Shown: piece by piece, positions 8,332-17,393 of the stretch
Numbering within the stretch: position 1 is the stretch's first letter
How the letters are laid out: each line of letters starts with the position of its first letter
Assembly (NCBI RefSeq): GCF_020422885.1
Contig: NZ_CP084622.1
Coordinates: 4,111,001-4,175,000 of the forward strand
Length of the DNA stretch: 64,000 bases
Direction: 5' to 3'
DNA from: Mesobacillus sp. S13
GTDB taxonomy: Bacteria; Bacillota; Bacilli; Bacillales; Cytobacillaceae
Program-made: the position numbers and the translations under genes
The notes under the pieces: model-generated
What the model was told of the DNA's origin: nothing
The model's input: only the letters and a program-made list of their open reading frames with translations
Database searches by the model: none

Positions 8332-9246
8332 CTACTCTACTTTTATCCGTGGATCCACCACTCCGTACAGGATATCTGCAATCATATTGCCAACAATCAT
8401 GATTGTCGAGAAAATCATCGTCAGGTTCATCACCATCGCATGGTCCCTCATATTAATAGCTTTGATGAATAATTGGCCTATACCCGGATAAGTAAAAACC
8501 GTTTCAACAATGATTGCTCCATTAACTAGATTGACCATATCAAATCCAAGAAACGTGACGATCGGAATCAAAGAGTTTCTCAGAATATGCACATTGTAGA
8601 TCCTTTTTTCAGAAACCCCGATAGCTCTTGCTGTCCTCACATACTCTTTACGGCTGTTATCGATGATATCATCCCTCAAAAATTGAGTATATGTCGCTGT
8701 GGCGACGATTCCCAGGACTGTTGCCGGCAAAATTAGATGATGAAGCCAATCAAGCCAGTATTCCAGAGTCCCTTCCGGTACGGTGATATCAACAGATCCA
8801 TTCGATGGAAACCAGTTCAATTCGAAAGAGAAAAAATAAATCGAATAGACGGCAACGACAATCATCGGAAATGAAAGGCCGCTATAATTGATCCCACTGA
8901 TCAACCTGTCACCTAATGTGTTAGGATGACGGCCCGCATATCTTCCCATGAAAAAAGAAAGAACATAAGTGATTAGTAAAGATGCAAGTCCTAAAATAAT
9001 AGTGTTTTTCATTTTCTCTTTAAGAATCACGGTTACGGGGACACGGTAGTAGGAGGATACCCCAAGCTCACCCGTTAAGAAATTCACGACCCATTTTTTA
9101 TATTCTGACCATATTATTCCGAAATCATAGTCTGCCCCCATCACCCCTGGCATCATCATGAATAGAGTGAATACGACCATTGAAGTCAGAAGCAGGCTTG
9201 GTATAGCAGCCAGAATTCTTTTCACTGAAAACGCTATAAATTTCAT
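8332..9246 (-). CDS. ABC transporter permease, OppB/DppB type
   Basis: Integral membrane permease of 304 residues. The N-terminal helix KRILAAIPSLLLTSMVVFTLF is characteristic of OppB proteins, and the EAA-loop that contacts the ATPase is seen as YVRTARAIGVSEKRIYNVHILRN (around residues 195-217). It closes with the OppB end YGVVDPRIKVE. Third gene of a compact three-permease operon. Substrate cannot be read; the family imports peptides, nickel or sugars. Confidence 0.88.
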   Translation of the reverse strand: MKFIAFSVKRILAAIPSLLLTSMVVFTLFMMMPGVMGADYDFGIIWSEYKKWVVNFLTGELGVSSYYRVPVTVILKEKMKNTIILGLASLLITYVLSFFMGRYAGRHPNTLGDRLISGINYSGLSFPMIVVAVYSIYFFSFELNWFPSNGSVDITVPEGTLEYWLDWLHHLILPATVLGIVATATYTQFLRDDIIDNSRKEYVRTARAIGVSEKRIYNVHILRNSLIPIVTFLGFDMVNLVNGAIIVETVFTYPGIGQLFIKAINMRDHAMVMNLTMIFSTIMIVGNMIADILYGVVDPRIKVE

Positions 9247-9252
9247 GTCAGT

Positions 9253-10278
9253 TCACACATCTGCCTGTCTCTGTTCTTTGATTAATCGGAATGACCCGTC
9301 AGGCATTTTCTTATTTTTATTAGTTTGCGGTTTTATCTTCCTATTATTTATTTTACTGATGTAGTCGATATTTTCATATGCCAAATTTCTTTCAATTTCT
9401 TTTTTCATCATATTCATGATTCCAATCAGGAAAAAGAAGAAGATCATAGTGCTCAATACAATCCATGGATACTGCATCATGACCCTGAAGTTTTGGCCAA
9501 TCAGTCCGCCCCATTCATTTGATAGAGTTTCTGCCACTGGCAGATCCCCTGGAGGTGTAAAGATGCCCCCCTTCGTCCTTCCTCCCAGGAAATATTCAAA
9601 AAGACCCAAATGCATGATCATGATCAAAGTACTTAACATCTGCTGAACAAACATCAGCAGGCCCGTTGACTTTAAAAATGGCCCAATATGTTTGGTCAGT
9701 ATGTGATATCGGCTGCCACCGATTAGTAAGGAAGATAGCACAAAGGACTTTTTTTGCATGACTTCAATGAATTCAATGGTGAGCAATACGATTGCCGGAT
9801 AGGCGACCAGTGTCAGCACTCCGATTTGATAAGCTGCGGCTGTCCATACTGGCACTCCAGTATAATGGCCTGTAACTGGTCTCATTAGGAATAGAACAAT
9901 TATTAACCCCGGCACATAGCGAAAGACAAGGAAAAAATCCTTAAAATAGATTTTCATTTTTGGAAGCCAGAGGGCAATCAGCAGTCCAGTGGCCAGCCCG
10001 AATACAACCCGCATTGCTGTTATAACGAACGCAGCCGCAATCGTGAACTTAGCACCGTACAGATGGATATAGACCATGTCCTGCCCGTTCCTGTCCGTTC
10101 CCAGGGGGTGATCAAGTGTCGGCGGGGTGGGTGCCCTATCGAGTAGGTTTCCGTTTTTATCATATACATAAAATTCCTCATTATAATCTTGGTCACCATA
10201 AATAGGGTACATCAAGCTGACTACGAACAGTGCAAGTATCAACAAGGAGCCGGCTATTGTTTTTTTGTATTTCCTCAT
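9253..10278 (-). CDS. ABC transporter permease, OppC/DppC type
   Basis: Permease of 341 residues with an OppC-like N-terminal helix and the diagnostic HPLGTDRNGQDM motif near residue 60. About six helices follow. The EAA loop is degenerate (SSLLIGGSRYHILTKHIGPF, about residues 185-204). A charged C-terminal tail of about 40 residues (from ENIDYISKINNRK) is unusual for the family. It overlaps the upstream permease by ATGA. No ATPase or binding-protein gene is adjacent. Confidence 0.85.
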   Translation of the reverse strand: MRKYKKTIAGSLLILALFVVSLMYPIYGDQDYNEEFYVYDKNGNLLDRAPTPPTLDHPLGTDRNGQDMVYIHLYGAKFTIAAAFVITAMRVVFGLATGLLIALWLPKMKIYFKDFFLVFRYVPGLIIVLFLMRPVTGHYTGVPVWTAAAYQIGVLTLVAYPAIVLLTIEFIEVMQKKSFVLSSLLIGGSRYHILTKHIGPFLKSTGLLMFVQQMLSTLIMIMHLGLFEYFLGGRTKGGIFTPPGDLPVAETLSNEWGGLIGQNFRVMMQYPWIVLSTMIFFFFLIGIMNMMKKEIERNLAYENIDYISKINNRKIKPQTNKNKKMPDGSFRLIKEQRQADV

Positions 10279-11141
10279 AGATGTACCTCTTCCTTTCCGC
10301 GATAGACATGGTCAGTGATTCTTGCCAGCACATCTACGAAAAGAATGGGGATTGCGAGTAAGAGGCAAAATACAATCACTGACGGAGCATCTTTTGTGAA
10401 AATGTGATTCATGTCTTTTGTGAATCCCTGCAGAGCAAATATGTATTCGACTAACACCAGCTGGGAAAGAAGAATCCAAATTAACGTCCTTAACTGGATG
10501 ATTGCCATCGGCAAGATATTGCGAAGGATATGCTTGAAGTAAATGGTCAGATTATGGAGTCCCTTCGATTTTGCAAAAATGACATAGTCCTTTTCCCATT
10601 CCAGCTCGATTTCTTTGATCAGAAACTGAGCCATAAAAAAGGATGGCAAAAGCGATACAGCCAAAACAGGCATCAAATAGGACTTTTCGCTCAATCCATA
10701 AAGCCTGAACAGCTTGATTCCAGTTTCCTTATACATATAAATCACCACAAACTGCAGAATGAAAATAATCAATAAATCAGGCACTGCTTCACTGAAATTG
10801 ATCATGTCCTTCATCTTTGACTGAAATTTCCTTGGGATGATGATAAACGCCCCTGTCAGGATAATGCCCCCCGTGACCATCGCCAGCAATGAAAGCCCGA
10901 GAAGCTGCAGGGTATAAAAATAACGTTCGCCAATACTGGTCGTCATCCATTGATGAATGAGAGAAGAAGGATTAAAGAGCAGGATTTGCGCTGTGACCTC
11001 CTGCAGTGACCCTAGAAAAAACTCCGGCCCATACATCAGCCTCTTTTCTTCAACATAAAAAAGCCGGGGAATGGATAGGAATAGGACCGCTCCCCCTAAA
11101 ATACACAATCCTCTGAACAGGTAATGCATGAACAACTTCAT
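10275..11141 (-). CDS. ABC transporter permease, divergent OppB-like
   Basis: First gene of the operon, 288 residues, with about six helices. The EAA-type loop is YVIFAKSKGLHNLTIYFKHILRN (around residues 186-208), clearly of the peptide-permease type, yet the N-terminal OppB motif is degenerate and the segment between helix 1 and 2 is short. GGAGG lies 7 nt before the ATG. With the following OppC-type and OppB-type genes it gives three permeases where two are usual. Confidence 0.8.
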   Translation of the reverse strand: MKLFMHYLFRGLCILGGAVLFLSIPRLFYVEEKRLMYGPEFFLGSLQEVTAQILLFNPSSLIHQWMTTSIGERYFYTLQLLGLSLLAMVTGGIILTGAFIIIPRKFQSKMKDMINFSEAVPDLLIIFILQFVVIYMYKETGIKLFRLYGLSEKSYLMPVLAVSLLPSFFMAQFLIKEIELEWEKDYVIFAKSKGLHNLTIYFKHILRNILPMAIIQLRTLIWILLSQLVLVEYIFALQGFTKDMNHIFTKDAPSVIVFCLLLAIPILFVDVLARITDHVYRGKEEVHL

Positions 11142-11227
11142 TCCATGGCCTCCTGGAAATATTTATATATTTAACGGCTTTTTTATTTAGAAAGTTTCAC
11201 AAAATGGATGGATATTTCAGACAAAAA

Positions 11228-11252
11228 AATCAGCCTGCAACTCAGGCTGATT
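11228..11252 (-). terminator. Intrinsic terminator after DUF2935 gene
   Basis: Stem AATCAGCCTG / CAGGCTGATT with a 5-nt loop; on the minus strand a T-run follows. Confidence 0.8.
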
Positions 11253-11261
11253 TCCAGTCGA

Positions 11262-11696
11262 TTATTGAGGTGTCTGCTGATATAAAAGTGCCTGGGCAAT
11301 GCCGACAAAGTATTCAGATTCCCGGATGATATGGTCCAGGACAACTTTGGCAGTTGGATTATTTTTCACCGCTTCGCTTTCATTCTTGATTTGCTCACAC
11401 AATTGAATGAACTCGAGGCTTTGCTGCAGATAATAGGAAGTCAGCTTCAAGACATGCTGGTGAAGCTGGGCAGGTATGTAATTGCCCGATCTCGTCACCG
11501 TCTCAATGTACCTTAAGACTTGATGGCGGGTCTCTCCCAATACCTTTTCCCATTGCTTCAGGGCATCTACATATTCCTGTTCCAAATCAGGAATCAACTC
11601 TCTGATCACGACAGTATGCTCTTCCTCCTGGTGCTTCCAGAACTCTGCTTCATCCAAAATCCTCAAGGGCATCTGTTGTCCATAATAGAACTGCAT
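11262..11696 (-). CDS. DUF2935-like four-helix protein
   Basis: A 144-residue, almost fully helical protein with AEFWKHQEEEHTVVIREL near its start, a histidine- and glutamate-rich helix as in DUF2935 and hemerythrin-like bundles (E-x-x-H pattern), and HVLKLTSYYLQQSLEFIQ later. Members may bind metal; this is inferred. The start at 11696 is chosen because GGGGAGGG lies about 7 nt upstream; the frame extends 36 codons further without support. Family assignment is moderate. Confidence 0.6.
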   Translation of the reverse strand: MQFYYGQQMPLRILDEAEFWKHQEEEHTVVIRELIPDLEQEYVDALKQWEKVLGETRHQVLRYIETVTRSGNYIPAQLHQHVLKLTSYYLQQSLEFIQLCEQIKNESEAVKNNPTAKVVLDHIIRESEYFVGIAQALLYQQTPQ

Positions 11697-11829
11697 ACTC
11701 TTACCCTCCCCAAAACTATAATCGTTTGAAATGTATGATTTTCTATCCATATATATACCAACTGGGAATATGTTAAAGTAAGAGTGTGAATTTGGAAAAA
11801 TCAAACGACGTTGCGATTGGAGGGGGCTT

Positions 11830-12564
11830 ATGAGGGAACTCTTTGAGCCGGGTACAGAAAATGTCTTTCAGCTATTTTCCAGTGTACATCTGTATACACT
11901 TGCGGCTTTCCTGCTTTTGATCATTTTGCTTTTCTTTTTCCGAAAAACGTTAAGAAACCCCAGTATCAATCGAATGGCACGGGTTGGATTATTTCTAGTA
12001 CTGATTCTTTCCGAAATCAGCCTGCAGATATGGCTTTGGTGGAGCGGGCATTGGAGCTATCAATATTCGCTTCCCCTTCATCTGAGCAGCATCTCACTCA
12101 TCCTTTCCGCCCTTTTACTTTTAACAAAAAGATATGCACTGTTTGAGTTCACATACTTTGTCGGTGTCGGCAGCGCGCTGCAGGCGATGATCACTCCAGA
12201 CATCAGCCTGTATACCTTTCCCCACTACCGTTATGTCCATTTCTTCATTTCCCATGGCGGAACGGTGATTGCCAATCTGTTCATGGTCTTTGTGGCCGGA
12301 TACAGGCCAACCGGGAAATCCATTTGGAAAGCATTCCTCTGGCTGAATGTCTATACACTGATCGTCTTCATCGTCAACTTCCTGATTGAAGGAAACTATA
12401 TGTACATCTCCGAAAAACCAGTCAATCCATCTTTGATTGATTATCTCGGACCATGGCCATGGTACATCCTTTCCTTGGAAGCCATTACTCTAGTTACCTT
12501 CTTGATTTTATATTTGCCATTCTGGCTTACCAGAAGGTTGAATAGTGAAGAACTGCAAAATTAA
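11830..12564 (+). CDS. TIGR02206 family membrane protein (YwaF-like)
   Basis: Integral membrane protein of 244 residues with about six to seven helices. The family pattern includes SSVHLYTLAAFLLL, the W-rich QIWLWWSGHWSYQYSLPLHL and YVHFFISHGGTVIANLFMV, and ends YLGPWPWYILSLEAITL. These match the YwaF/TIGR02206 group of Firmicutes, whose function is unknown. GGAGGGGGC precedes the ATG. Single gene, followed by a bidirectional terminator. Confidence 0.85.
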   Translation: MRELFEPGTENVFQLFSSVHLYTLAAFLLLIILLFFFRKTLRNPSINRMARVGLFLVLILSEISLQIWLWWSGHWSYQYSLPLHLSSISLILSALLLLTKRYALFEFTYFVGVGSALQAMITPDISLYTFPHYRYVHFFISHGGTVIANLFMVFVAGYRPTGKSIWKAFLWLNVYTLIVFIVNFLIEGNYMYISEKPVNPSLIDYLGPWPWYILSLEAITLVTFLILYLPFWLTRRLNSEELQN

Positions 12565-12570
12565 CACAAA

Positions 12571-12606
12571 AGGAGTTCAGAGATGACTCTCTGAACTCCT
12601 CTTTTT
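12571..12606. terminator. Bidirectional intrinsic terminator
   Basis: Perfect 12-bp stem AGGAGTTCAGAG / CTCTGAACTCCT with a 6-nt loop and a T-run between the convergent YwaF-like and FMN reductase genes. Confidence 0.9.
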
Positions 12607-13145
12607 TATCTGCTTGATATGCTTTCCTGCATAACCAGCATTTCTTCCGATAACGACTGTATTCTTGATAAAACATCAGGATCACTTATCTCGTTGTCCT
12701 CATTAAAGGCCGCATTCTGGACAAATACACTTCCGTTCGGAACAACTCCTTTAAGGAAGCTAAGGATCGGTTTTAAATGATATTCCGCAACAAGAAAGTG
12801 CTTGTCAGATCCTCCAGTTGAAACAATGGCTGTCACTTTGGATTTAAATGAGTCCGTTGGGATGTGGTCCAACAGATTCTTTAAGGCACCCGATATGGAC
12901 GCCTGGTAAATCGGAGTCCCAAATACAAGCAAATCTGCCGTTAAGATTTTATTCACCACTGTGACAGTATCGCCGTTATAGCTTGGTAATGGGATTCCAC
13001 GAACAAACTCCACATCATAGTCCTTTAAATCTACTAATTCCGTTTCAATTGCCGGATTGATTTTTTCCACTGCATTCAGGACTTCAAACACGGATTTGGA
13101 TGTTTTCGAACCTATAAGTGACCCCGAAACGCCGACTAACTTCAA
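12606..13145 (-). CDS. NADPH-dependent FMN reductase
   Basis: Flavodoxin-like reductase of 179 residues. The FMN phosphate loop GVSGSLIGSKTSKSV lies at residues 5-19 and the second conserved flavin contact FGTPIYQASISGALKNLLD at about 75-93. It reduces FMN or another electron acceptor with NADPH (SsuE/ArsH/YwqN group). It lies 34 bp downstream of sodA with no terminator between them, so it is probably cotranscribed and part of the oxidative-stress response. Exact substrate unknown. Confidence 0.87.
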   Translation of the reverse strand: MKLVGVSGSLIGSKTSKSVFEVLNAVEKINPAIETELVDLKDYDVEFVRGIPLPSYNGDTVTVVNKILTADLLVFGTPIYQASISGALKNLLDHIPTDSFKSKVTAIVSTGGSDKHFLVAEYHLKPILSFLKGVVPNGSVFVQNAAFNEDNEISDPDVLSRIQSLSEEMLVMQESISSR

Positions 13146-13179
13146 TGTTCTTCCTCCTACGCACTAAAACTGGTGCCTT

Positions 13180-13800
13180 CTATTTCACCGCATTTTCAAA
13201 CTTGGATGAAACAACTTCCCAATTAATGATGTTGAAGAAGCTTGAAATATACTCAGGGCGTCTGTTTTGGTAGTTCAAGTAGTAGGCATGCTCCCAAACA
13301 TCCAGGCCGAGAATCGCTGTTTTTCCTTCCATGACAGGATTGTCCTGGTTTGGAGTGCTGGTTACTTCCAAACTTCCATTCTCATTTACTACTAGCCATG
13401 CCCAGCCAGAACCGAAGCGAGTTGTGGCTGCTTTTGTAAATTCTTCTTTGAATCCTTCGAAGCTGCCAAACTGTTCATTCAGTGCAGCTGCTAGTTTTTC
13501 GCCTGGGTTTGAACCAGAAGTAGCAGGAGCGATCACTTCCCAGAATAATGAGTGATTAAGATGGCCGCCACCATTGTTCCTCACTGCCGTACGAATCTCC
13601 TCCGGCACGTCCTGAAGGTTGCTTAATAAGCTTTCCAGTGATTTCTCCTGAAGTTCCGCACTTCCTTCGAGAGCAGCATTCAAGTTATTTACATATGTCT
13701 GATGATGCTTTCCATAATGGATTTCCATAGTCGCCTGGTCAATATAAGGCTCAAGTGCATTAAAATCATAATTCAATGTTGGTAAAGAATATGTAGTCAT
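13180..13800 (-). CDS. sodA: Superoxide dismutase (Mn/Fe)
   Basis: Dismutates superoxide in the cytoplasm; 206 residues. All four metal ligands are recognisable: His in [10 protein letters not shown] (about 28), His in [11 protein letters not shown] (about 83), and Asp and His in [10 protein letters not shown] (about 165 and 169). The second-sphere context and Bacillus origin suggest manganese, but this is not proven. TTAGGAGGATTATT precedes the ATG. Its predicted promoter overlaps the palindrome at 13836-13851 and it leads an operon with the FMN reductase. Confidence 0.96.
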   Translation of the reverse strand: MTTYSLPTLNYDFNALEPYIDQATMEIHYGKHHQTYVNNLNAALEGSAELQEKSLESLLSNLQDVPEEIRTAVRNNGGGHLNHSLFWEVIAPATSGSNPGEKLAAALNEQFGSFEGFKEEFTKAATTRFGSGWAWLVVNENGSLEVTSTPNQDNPVMEGKTAILGLDVWEHAYYLNYQNRRPEYISSFFNIINWEVVSSKFENAVK

Positions 13801-13828
13801 AATAATCCTCCTAAGTAATTAACTTAAA

Positions 13829-13871
13829 TATTTTTTATACCTTTTAGTATATAAAGTGTAAATTAAGAATA
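13829..13871 (-). promoter_or_regulatory. sodA promoter overlapping a TATAC-N6-GTATA palindrome
   Basis: On the minus strand TTTACA and TATAAA are separated by 17 bases. The palindrome TATACTAAAAGGTATA (13836-13851) covers the end of the spacer and the -10 element, the position expected for a repressor. The same palindrome occurs at 13996-14011 and 17354-17369. Confidence 0.6.
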
Positions 13872-13995
13872 CTACAAGCTAAAGTAATTAATCAATATGT
13901 TTGCTTATTTTATGTTGGTATTTTTCTTGCGCCCCTTTACTCATTGGCAAAAATGAACGAATTCCGGGTTATGGATGGTCTTTATTTTCTTATTT

Positions 13996-14013
13996 TATAC
14001 TTTAAGGTATAAT
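13996..14013 (+). promoter_or_regulatory. TATAC-N6-GTATA palindrome at the HTH regulator promoter
   Basis: TATACTTTAAGGTATA is followed directly by AT, giving a -10 TATAAT at 14008-14013. No good -35 is visible at 17 bp. The operator-like motif is shared with sodA and the pirin/flavoprotein intergenic region. Confidence 0.55.
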
Positions 14014-14088
14014 TAATTATTCATTATGCCTTACAGATCACATGGCATGGTATTCATCAATTTCGATAGAATTGAGGTGTGCTTGATA

Positions 14089-14727
14089 GTGGTGAAAACG
14101 AAAAAGAACACCCGAAACCTGATCCTGAACCTGTTAAAGAAAGAAGTAACATTGACAGTCAATGATCTTACCGATCGTTTGAATATTACCCATATGGCAG
14201 TAAGGAAGCATCTAATCAGCCTGGAAGAAGAAGGGGTCATTAAGTCCGTCTCAGTCAAGCAGCCAATGGGACGGCCGCTTCAAAAATATTCCTTAACCCA
14301 ACAGGGAGAGCTGCTTTTCCCGAAAAATTATGAAGGGCTGAGCGTTGAGTTCCTGAAGGATATAAAGGACATGCATGGCGAGGAATCGATACAGCTTTTA
14401 TTCAGCAAGAGAGAACAGCGGCTTACTGAGGAATATAAACAGAAGACGCAGCAAAAATCGATGGCTGAGAAAATACATGAAATCGCCAGGATTCAAAATG
14501 AAAAAGGCTATATGGCGAGCGTCACTAAGATTGACGACGATGCCTATGAGCTTGTTGAATACAATTGCCCGATTTTTGCAGTAGCGAATGAATTCAAGGT
14601 TGCCTGCCGATGTGAAACTGAAATGTTCAAGAACATCCTCGAAACAGATCAGGTGCGTCGTGTCTGCTGTAAAACCGATGGTGACGACCATTGTAAGTTT
14701 ATCTTCCAAGATAAAAAGGAGGACTGA
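14089..14727 (+). CDS. HTH regulator, SufR/Fe-S sensing type
   Basis: A 212-residue regulator. The N-terminal winged helix (NDLTDRLNITHMAVRKHLISLEEEG, residues about 20-45) ends in the wing QPMGRPLQKYSLTQQG. The C-terminal domain carries Cys in EYNCPIF, CRCET and RRVCC, the pattern by which SufR-type DeoR-like regulators hold an Fe-S cluster. A start at GTG 14089 is preferred because GAGGTG lies 9 nt upstream; the ATG at 14026 has no site. It is divergent from sodA. A role as redox sensor for the surrounding genes is plausible but inferred. Confidence 0.75.
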   Translation: MVKTKKNTRNLILNLLKKEVTLTVNDLTDRLNITHMAVRKHLISLEEEGVIKSVSVKQPMGRPLQKYSLTQQGELLFPKNYEGLSVEFLKDIKDMHGEESIQLLFSKREQRLTEEYKQKTQQKSMAEKIHEIARIQNEKGYMASVTKIDDDAYELVEYNCPIFAVANEFKVACRCETEMFKNILETDQVRRVCCKTDGDDHCKFIFQDKKED

Positions 14728-14756
14728 CATTTGACATGTCAGTCCTCCTCCTTTTT
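14713..14756. terminator. Bidirectional terminator overlapping regulator stop
   Basis: Stem AGGAGGACTGACAT / ATGTCAGTCCTCCT with A-run and T-run flanks. The stop codon of the regulator lies in its left arm. Confidence 0.9.
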
Positions 14757-15717
14757 ACCTGGCTATTTCTGAATCTGTGATTTGGGCAAGCCTTTCCTTC
14801 ACTTGCTCCTCGCTCAATCCATGTTCAGCAACATATCTGTTTCTTGGGTGGACTCGGCATTCATGGGTGCATCCGCGCAAATGCTTATGCTCATTCTCCT
14901 CTGAGCAAAGAATCTGTTTGTTGCACTCTGGATTAGCACAGTTCACGTACCGCTCGCACGGCTCACCAGTAAAAATATCTCTTCCTACCACGACATGTTC
15001 ATGCTGGTTGACCGGGACACTTATCCGCTCATCAAACACATAGCATTGGCCGTCCCACAGTTTTCCCTGTACACTGGCATCTTTCCCATATGTCACAATC
15101 CCGCCATGCAGCTGGGACACATCCTCGAAGCCTTCTTTCAGCATCCAACCGGAAAACTTTTCACATCTGATTCCTCCTGTACAATAGGTCAGGACTTTTT
15201 TGCCTTCGAACATGTCGCGATTTTCCCTGATCCACGATGGAAGCTCGCGGAAGTTCTTTATGTCAGGCTTGACCGCTTCGCGAAAATGGCCCAGGTCGTA
15301 CTCATAATCGTTTCTTGCATCGATGACAATCGTTTCTGAATCATTCATGGCCTCGTAAAACTCTTCCGGACTCAAATACTTCCCAGTCGTAGCATTCGGG
15401 TCAACATCATCCTCAAGGCGAAGCGTGACAAGCTCCTTCCGGGGCCTTACATGCATCTTTTTGAAAGCATGCATATCCGATTCATCAATTTTAAAGACCA
15501 TATCAGCAAAACGTGGATCTGCTTGCATTGTTTCCATATACTTTTCTGTCTGTTCGATCGTCCCGGATACTGTTCCGTTGATGCCTTCATTGGCTACAAG
15601 GATTCTCCCTTTCATGCCGGTTTCTTTGCAGAACTTCAGATGATCCGCCGCAAATTGCTCTGGATCATTGATCGTTACATACTTGTAGTAAAGCAATACT
15701 CTATATTTAAGACTCAT
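14755..15717 (-). CDS. trhO: Oxygen-dependent tRNA uridine(34) hydroxylase TrhO (rhodanese family)
   Basis: Hydroxylates U34 of certain tRNAs as the first step to 5-methoxyuridine. The protein has 320 residues: an N-terminal ferredoxin-like domain ([16 protein letters not shown] near residue 40) and a rhodanese domain ([17 protein letters not shown]) whose active loop is [13 protein letters not shown], with catalytic Cys near residue 180. A Cys-rich C-terminus ([16 protein letters not shown] and CTHEC) is typical of the YceA/YbfQ family. The ATG at 15717 follows AAGGTGA; three more upstream codons are open. It shares a bidirectional terminator with the SufR-like regulator. Confidence 0.92.
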   Translation of the reverse strand: MSLKYRVLLYYKYVTINDPEQFAADHLKFCKETGMKGRILVANEGINGTVSGTIEQTEKYMETMQADPRFADMVFKIDESDMHAFKKMHVRPRKELVTLRLEDDVDPNATTGKYLSPEEFYEAMNDSETIVIDARNDYEYDLGHFREAVKPDIKNFRELPSWIRENRDMFEGKKVLTYCTGGIRCEKFSGWMLKEGFEDVSQLHGGIVTYGKDASVQGKLWDGQCYVFDERISVPVNQHEHVVVGRDIFTGEPCERYVNCANPECNKQILCSEENEHKHLRGCTHECRVHPRNRYVAEHGLSEEQVKERLAQITDSEIAR

Positions 15718-15767
15718 TTTTATCACCTTAAACTTTCTTTAAAATCCCCCTATATCAAGGGTTTAAC

Positions 15768-16013
15768 TCAAGCGAATAAAGCCAGTTCCATTTCGATATG
15801 CTCTCTTATTAATTCAAGGCATTCCTCCGGTGTTTTCGCAAAAATCCGTTTGCCGTTCACAATGGCGTATGGCTTTTTGGCGCACATTCCACAGAAGGAC
15901 AGGCAGCTGCTTTCCAACACGGCTACTTCCGGGAATTCGTTTTCCAAAATGCCTTCAATATCTAAAAGTGTAATCAAGCTAGCATCACAGATTTCCACTA
16001 CTACAATTCCCAT
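15768..16013 (-). CDS. DUF1450 family protein (YuzB-like)
   Basis: Small protein of 81 residues with the thioredoxin-like DUF1450 pattern: an N-terminal VVEICDASL strand and the cysteine motif ESSCLSFCGMCAKKPYAIVNG at about residues 34-54, split here as C-x3-C-x2-C. YuzB-type proteins are small cysteine proteins of unknown role and may bind metal or an Fe-S cluster. Its place between a tRNA hydroxylase and pirin fits the redox theme. Confidence 0.8.
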   Translation of the reverse strand: MGIVVVEICDASLITLLDIEGILENEFPEVAVLESSCLSFCGMCAKKPYAIVNGKRIFAKTPEECLELIREHIEMELALFA

Positions 16014-16063
16014 GCAGATCCCATCCTCTCTATTTTATTGAATGCGCCAAGCAAATGAACACT

Positions 16064-16387
16064 CTAAACTAGATTTTCCCAGTAAGACATCATTTTTATT
16101 TTCACCAATTCATTCGTATGCTTCTCCAGTACTTCGAGGATATCAGCCTGGTCAATGAAAAAGTCATTCACATACTTCGTTCCCCGATAGTATGGCTGGT
16201 TGCCCTCATAATAAAATATGTCGGCAATCCCATCATACTGATATTCTGCATCAGATCCGCAACAAATCGAAAGTTTGATCTTTTTCCCGTTATAATTTAA
16301 AAAGATCTTCGATAACGGCATTTCATTGACTGTCACTATTTCCTCTTGAAGTGTGATGATCCCTTCGATTTCTTCCACCTCATCCAA
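16064..16387 (-). CDS. Hypothetical protein
   Basis: Not recognised. 107 residues, acidic, beta-rich, with no signal peptide or membrane helix. It has a CC pair in KLSICCGSDAEYQY and a tyrosine-rich middle (IFYYEGNQPYYRGTKYVNDFF). It lies 19 bp downstream of the pirin gene on the same strand and is probably cotranscribed with it. Confidence 0.65.
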   Translation of the reverse strand: MDEVEEIEGIITLQEEIVTVNEMPLSKIFLNYNGKKIKLSICCGSDAEYQYDGIADIFYYEGNQPYYRGTKYVNDFFIDQADILEVLEKHTNELVKIKMMSYWENLV

Positions 16388-16406
16388 CTCCCTTTAAATC
16401 CCTATA

Positions 16407-17270
16407 CTATATGGCTGGAGGTCCGAACTTTCCTTGCTGGAAGTCCCGGAATGCCTGTCTGATTTCATCCATCGTGCTCATGACAAAAGGTCCATATGGC
16501 ACAATTTCTTCTTTTATCGGCTTTCCGGAATATACAAGCAGCTTGGAGCGTCGGCTGTTGGATTTAATTTTCAATTCACTTGTATTATCATCGTTTCCAT
16601 CTTCATTAAAGGTTAATGTAGCAACCCCATGCTTCTTTAAATTGACCTGGCTTTCACCAAAATCCAGATCACCTGATAGAACATATAAGAATGCGTTATG
16701 GTTTTCTGGCAGTTCATGAACGTATTCAGTTCCCTCTGACAAAGTAATCTCGGACAGGGTAATAGGCACAATTGAATTCAACGGCCCCTTCACCCCCGCA
16801 ATTTCCCCAGAAAACACCTTGACAGATCCGCCATCAAATTCGACTACTGGCGCATCTTCTGAATACACATTCTGATACGAGGCCTCTGTCTTCCGAAGAT
16901 CCTTAGGCAGGTTCAGCCAAAGCTGCAGAGTGTGGGCGATATCATCATCCACCCCTTCTTCGGCATGCCGTGCCGCCCAGCCTGCATTCATATACTGAAC
17001 ATCCCCGGGTTCCAGGATGTCTCTCCCGCCAGCATTATCAATATGCTCAAGCCTTCCATCCACTACATAAGTAACGGTTTGGAAACCTCTATGCGGATGG
17101 TCGGAAAAAGTACCGCGTTTAAACCAGTCTTCTGCCATCAAAATGAAAGGGTCAAAATCTTTCCATCTGTTTACTGGCAAAATCCAGCCCTTCTGGATTG
17201 AAGGAAAACCTACCTCATCATACTTCACATACCATTGGTCCTTGACGTCACGCTTGAATGATTGTGCCAT
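16407..17270 (-). CDS. Pirin family protein
   Basis: Bicupin of 287 residues. The metal-binding cupin motif is SDHPHRGFQTVTYVVDG (about 56-72) with further ligands in RHAEEG (about 100), as in the YhhW/YhaK quercetinase-like pirins. Such enzymes open flavonol rings or act as redox-responsive proteins; the real substrate is not known. AGGAGATA-like site just before the ATG. Its promoter overlaps the third TATAC-N6-GTATA palindrome, linking it to the sodA group. Confidence 0.9.
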   Translation of the reverse strand: MAQSFKRDVKDQWYVKYDEVGFPSIQKGWILPVNRWKDFDPFILMAEDWFKRGTFSDHPHRGFQTVTYVVDGRLEHIDNAGGRDILEPGDVQYMNAGWAARHAEEGVDDDIAHTLQLWLNLPKDLRKTEASYQNVYSEDAPVVEFDGGSVKVFSGEIAGVKGPLNSIVPITLSEITLSEGTEYVHELPENHNAFLYVLSGDLDFGESQVNLKKHGVATLTFNEDGNDDNTSELKIKSNSRRSKLLVYSGKPIKEEIVPYGPFVMSTMDEIRQAFRDFQQGKFGPPAI

Positions 17271-17353
17271 CTCCTATTTCTCCTTATCAGTTGTTATCAA
17301 TAATGAATATTTTTAGTATAGCTTTTAGTTTAGACTTTTCATTTTTTATTTTT

Positions 17354-17393
17354 TATACTAAAATGTATAAAAAGTAGACAAATAAGATTACAA
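17354..17393 (-). promoter_or_regulatory. Palindrome and promoter upstream of the pirin gene
   Basis: TATACTAAAATGTATA (17354-17369) lies in the divergent gap between pirin and the flavoprotein. On the minus strand TTGTCT and TATAAA are 18 bases apart, and the palindrome ends in the -10, as at sodA. It could serve both divergent genes. Confidence 0.55.
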
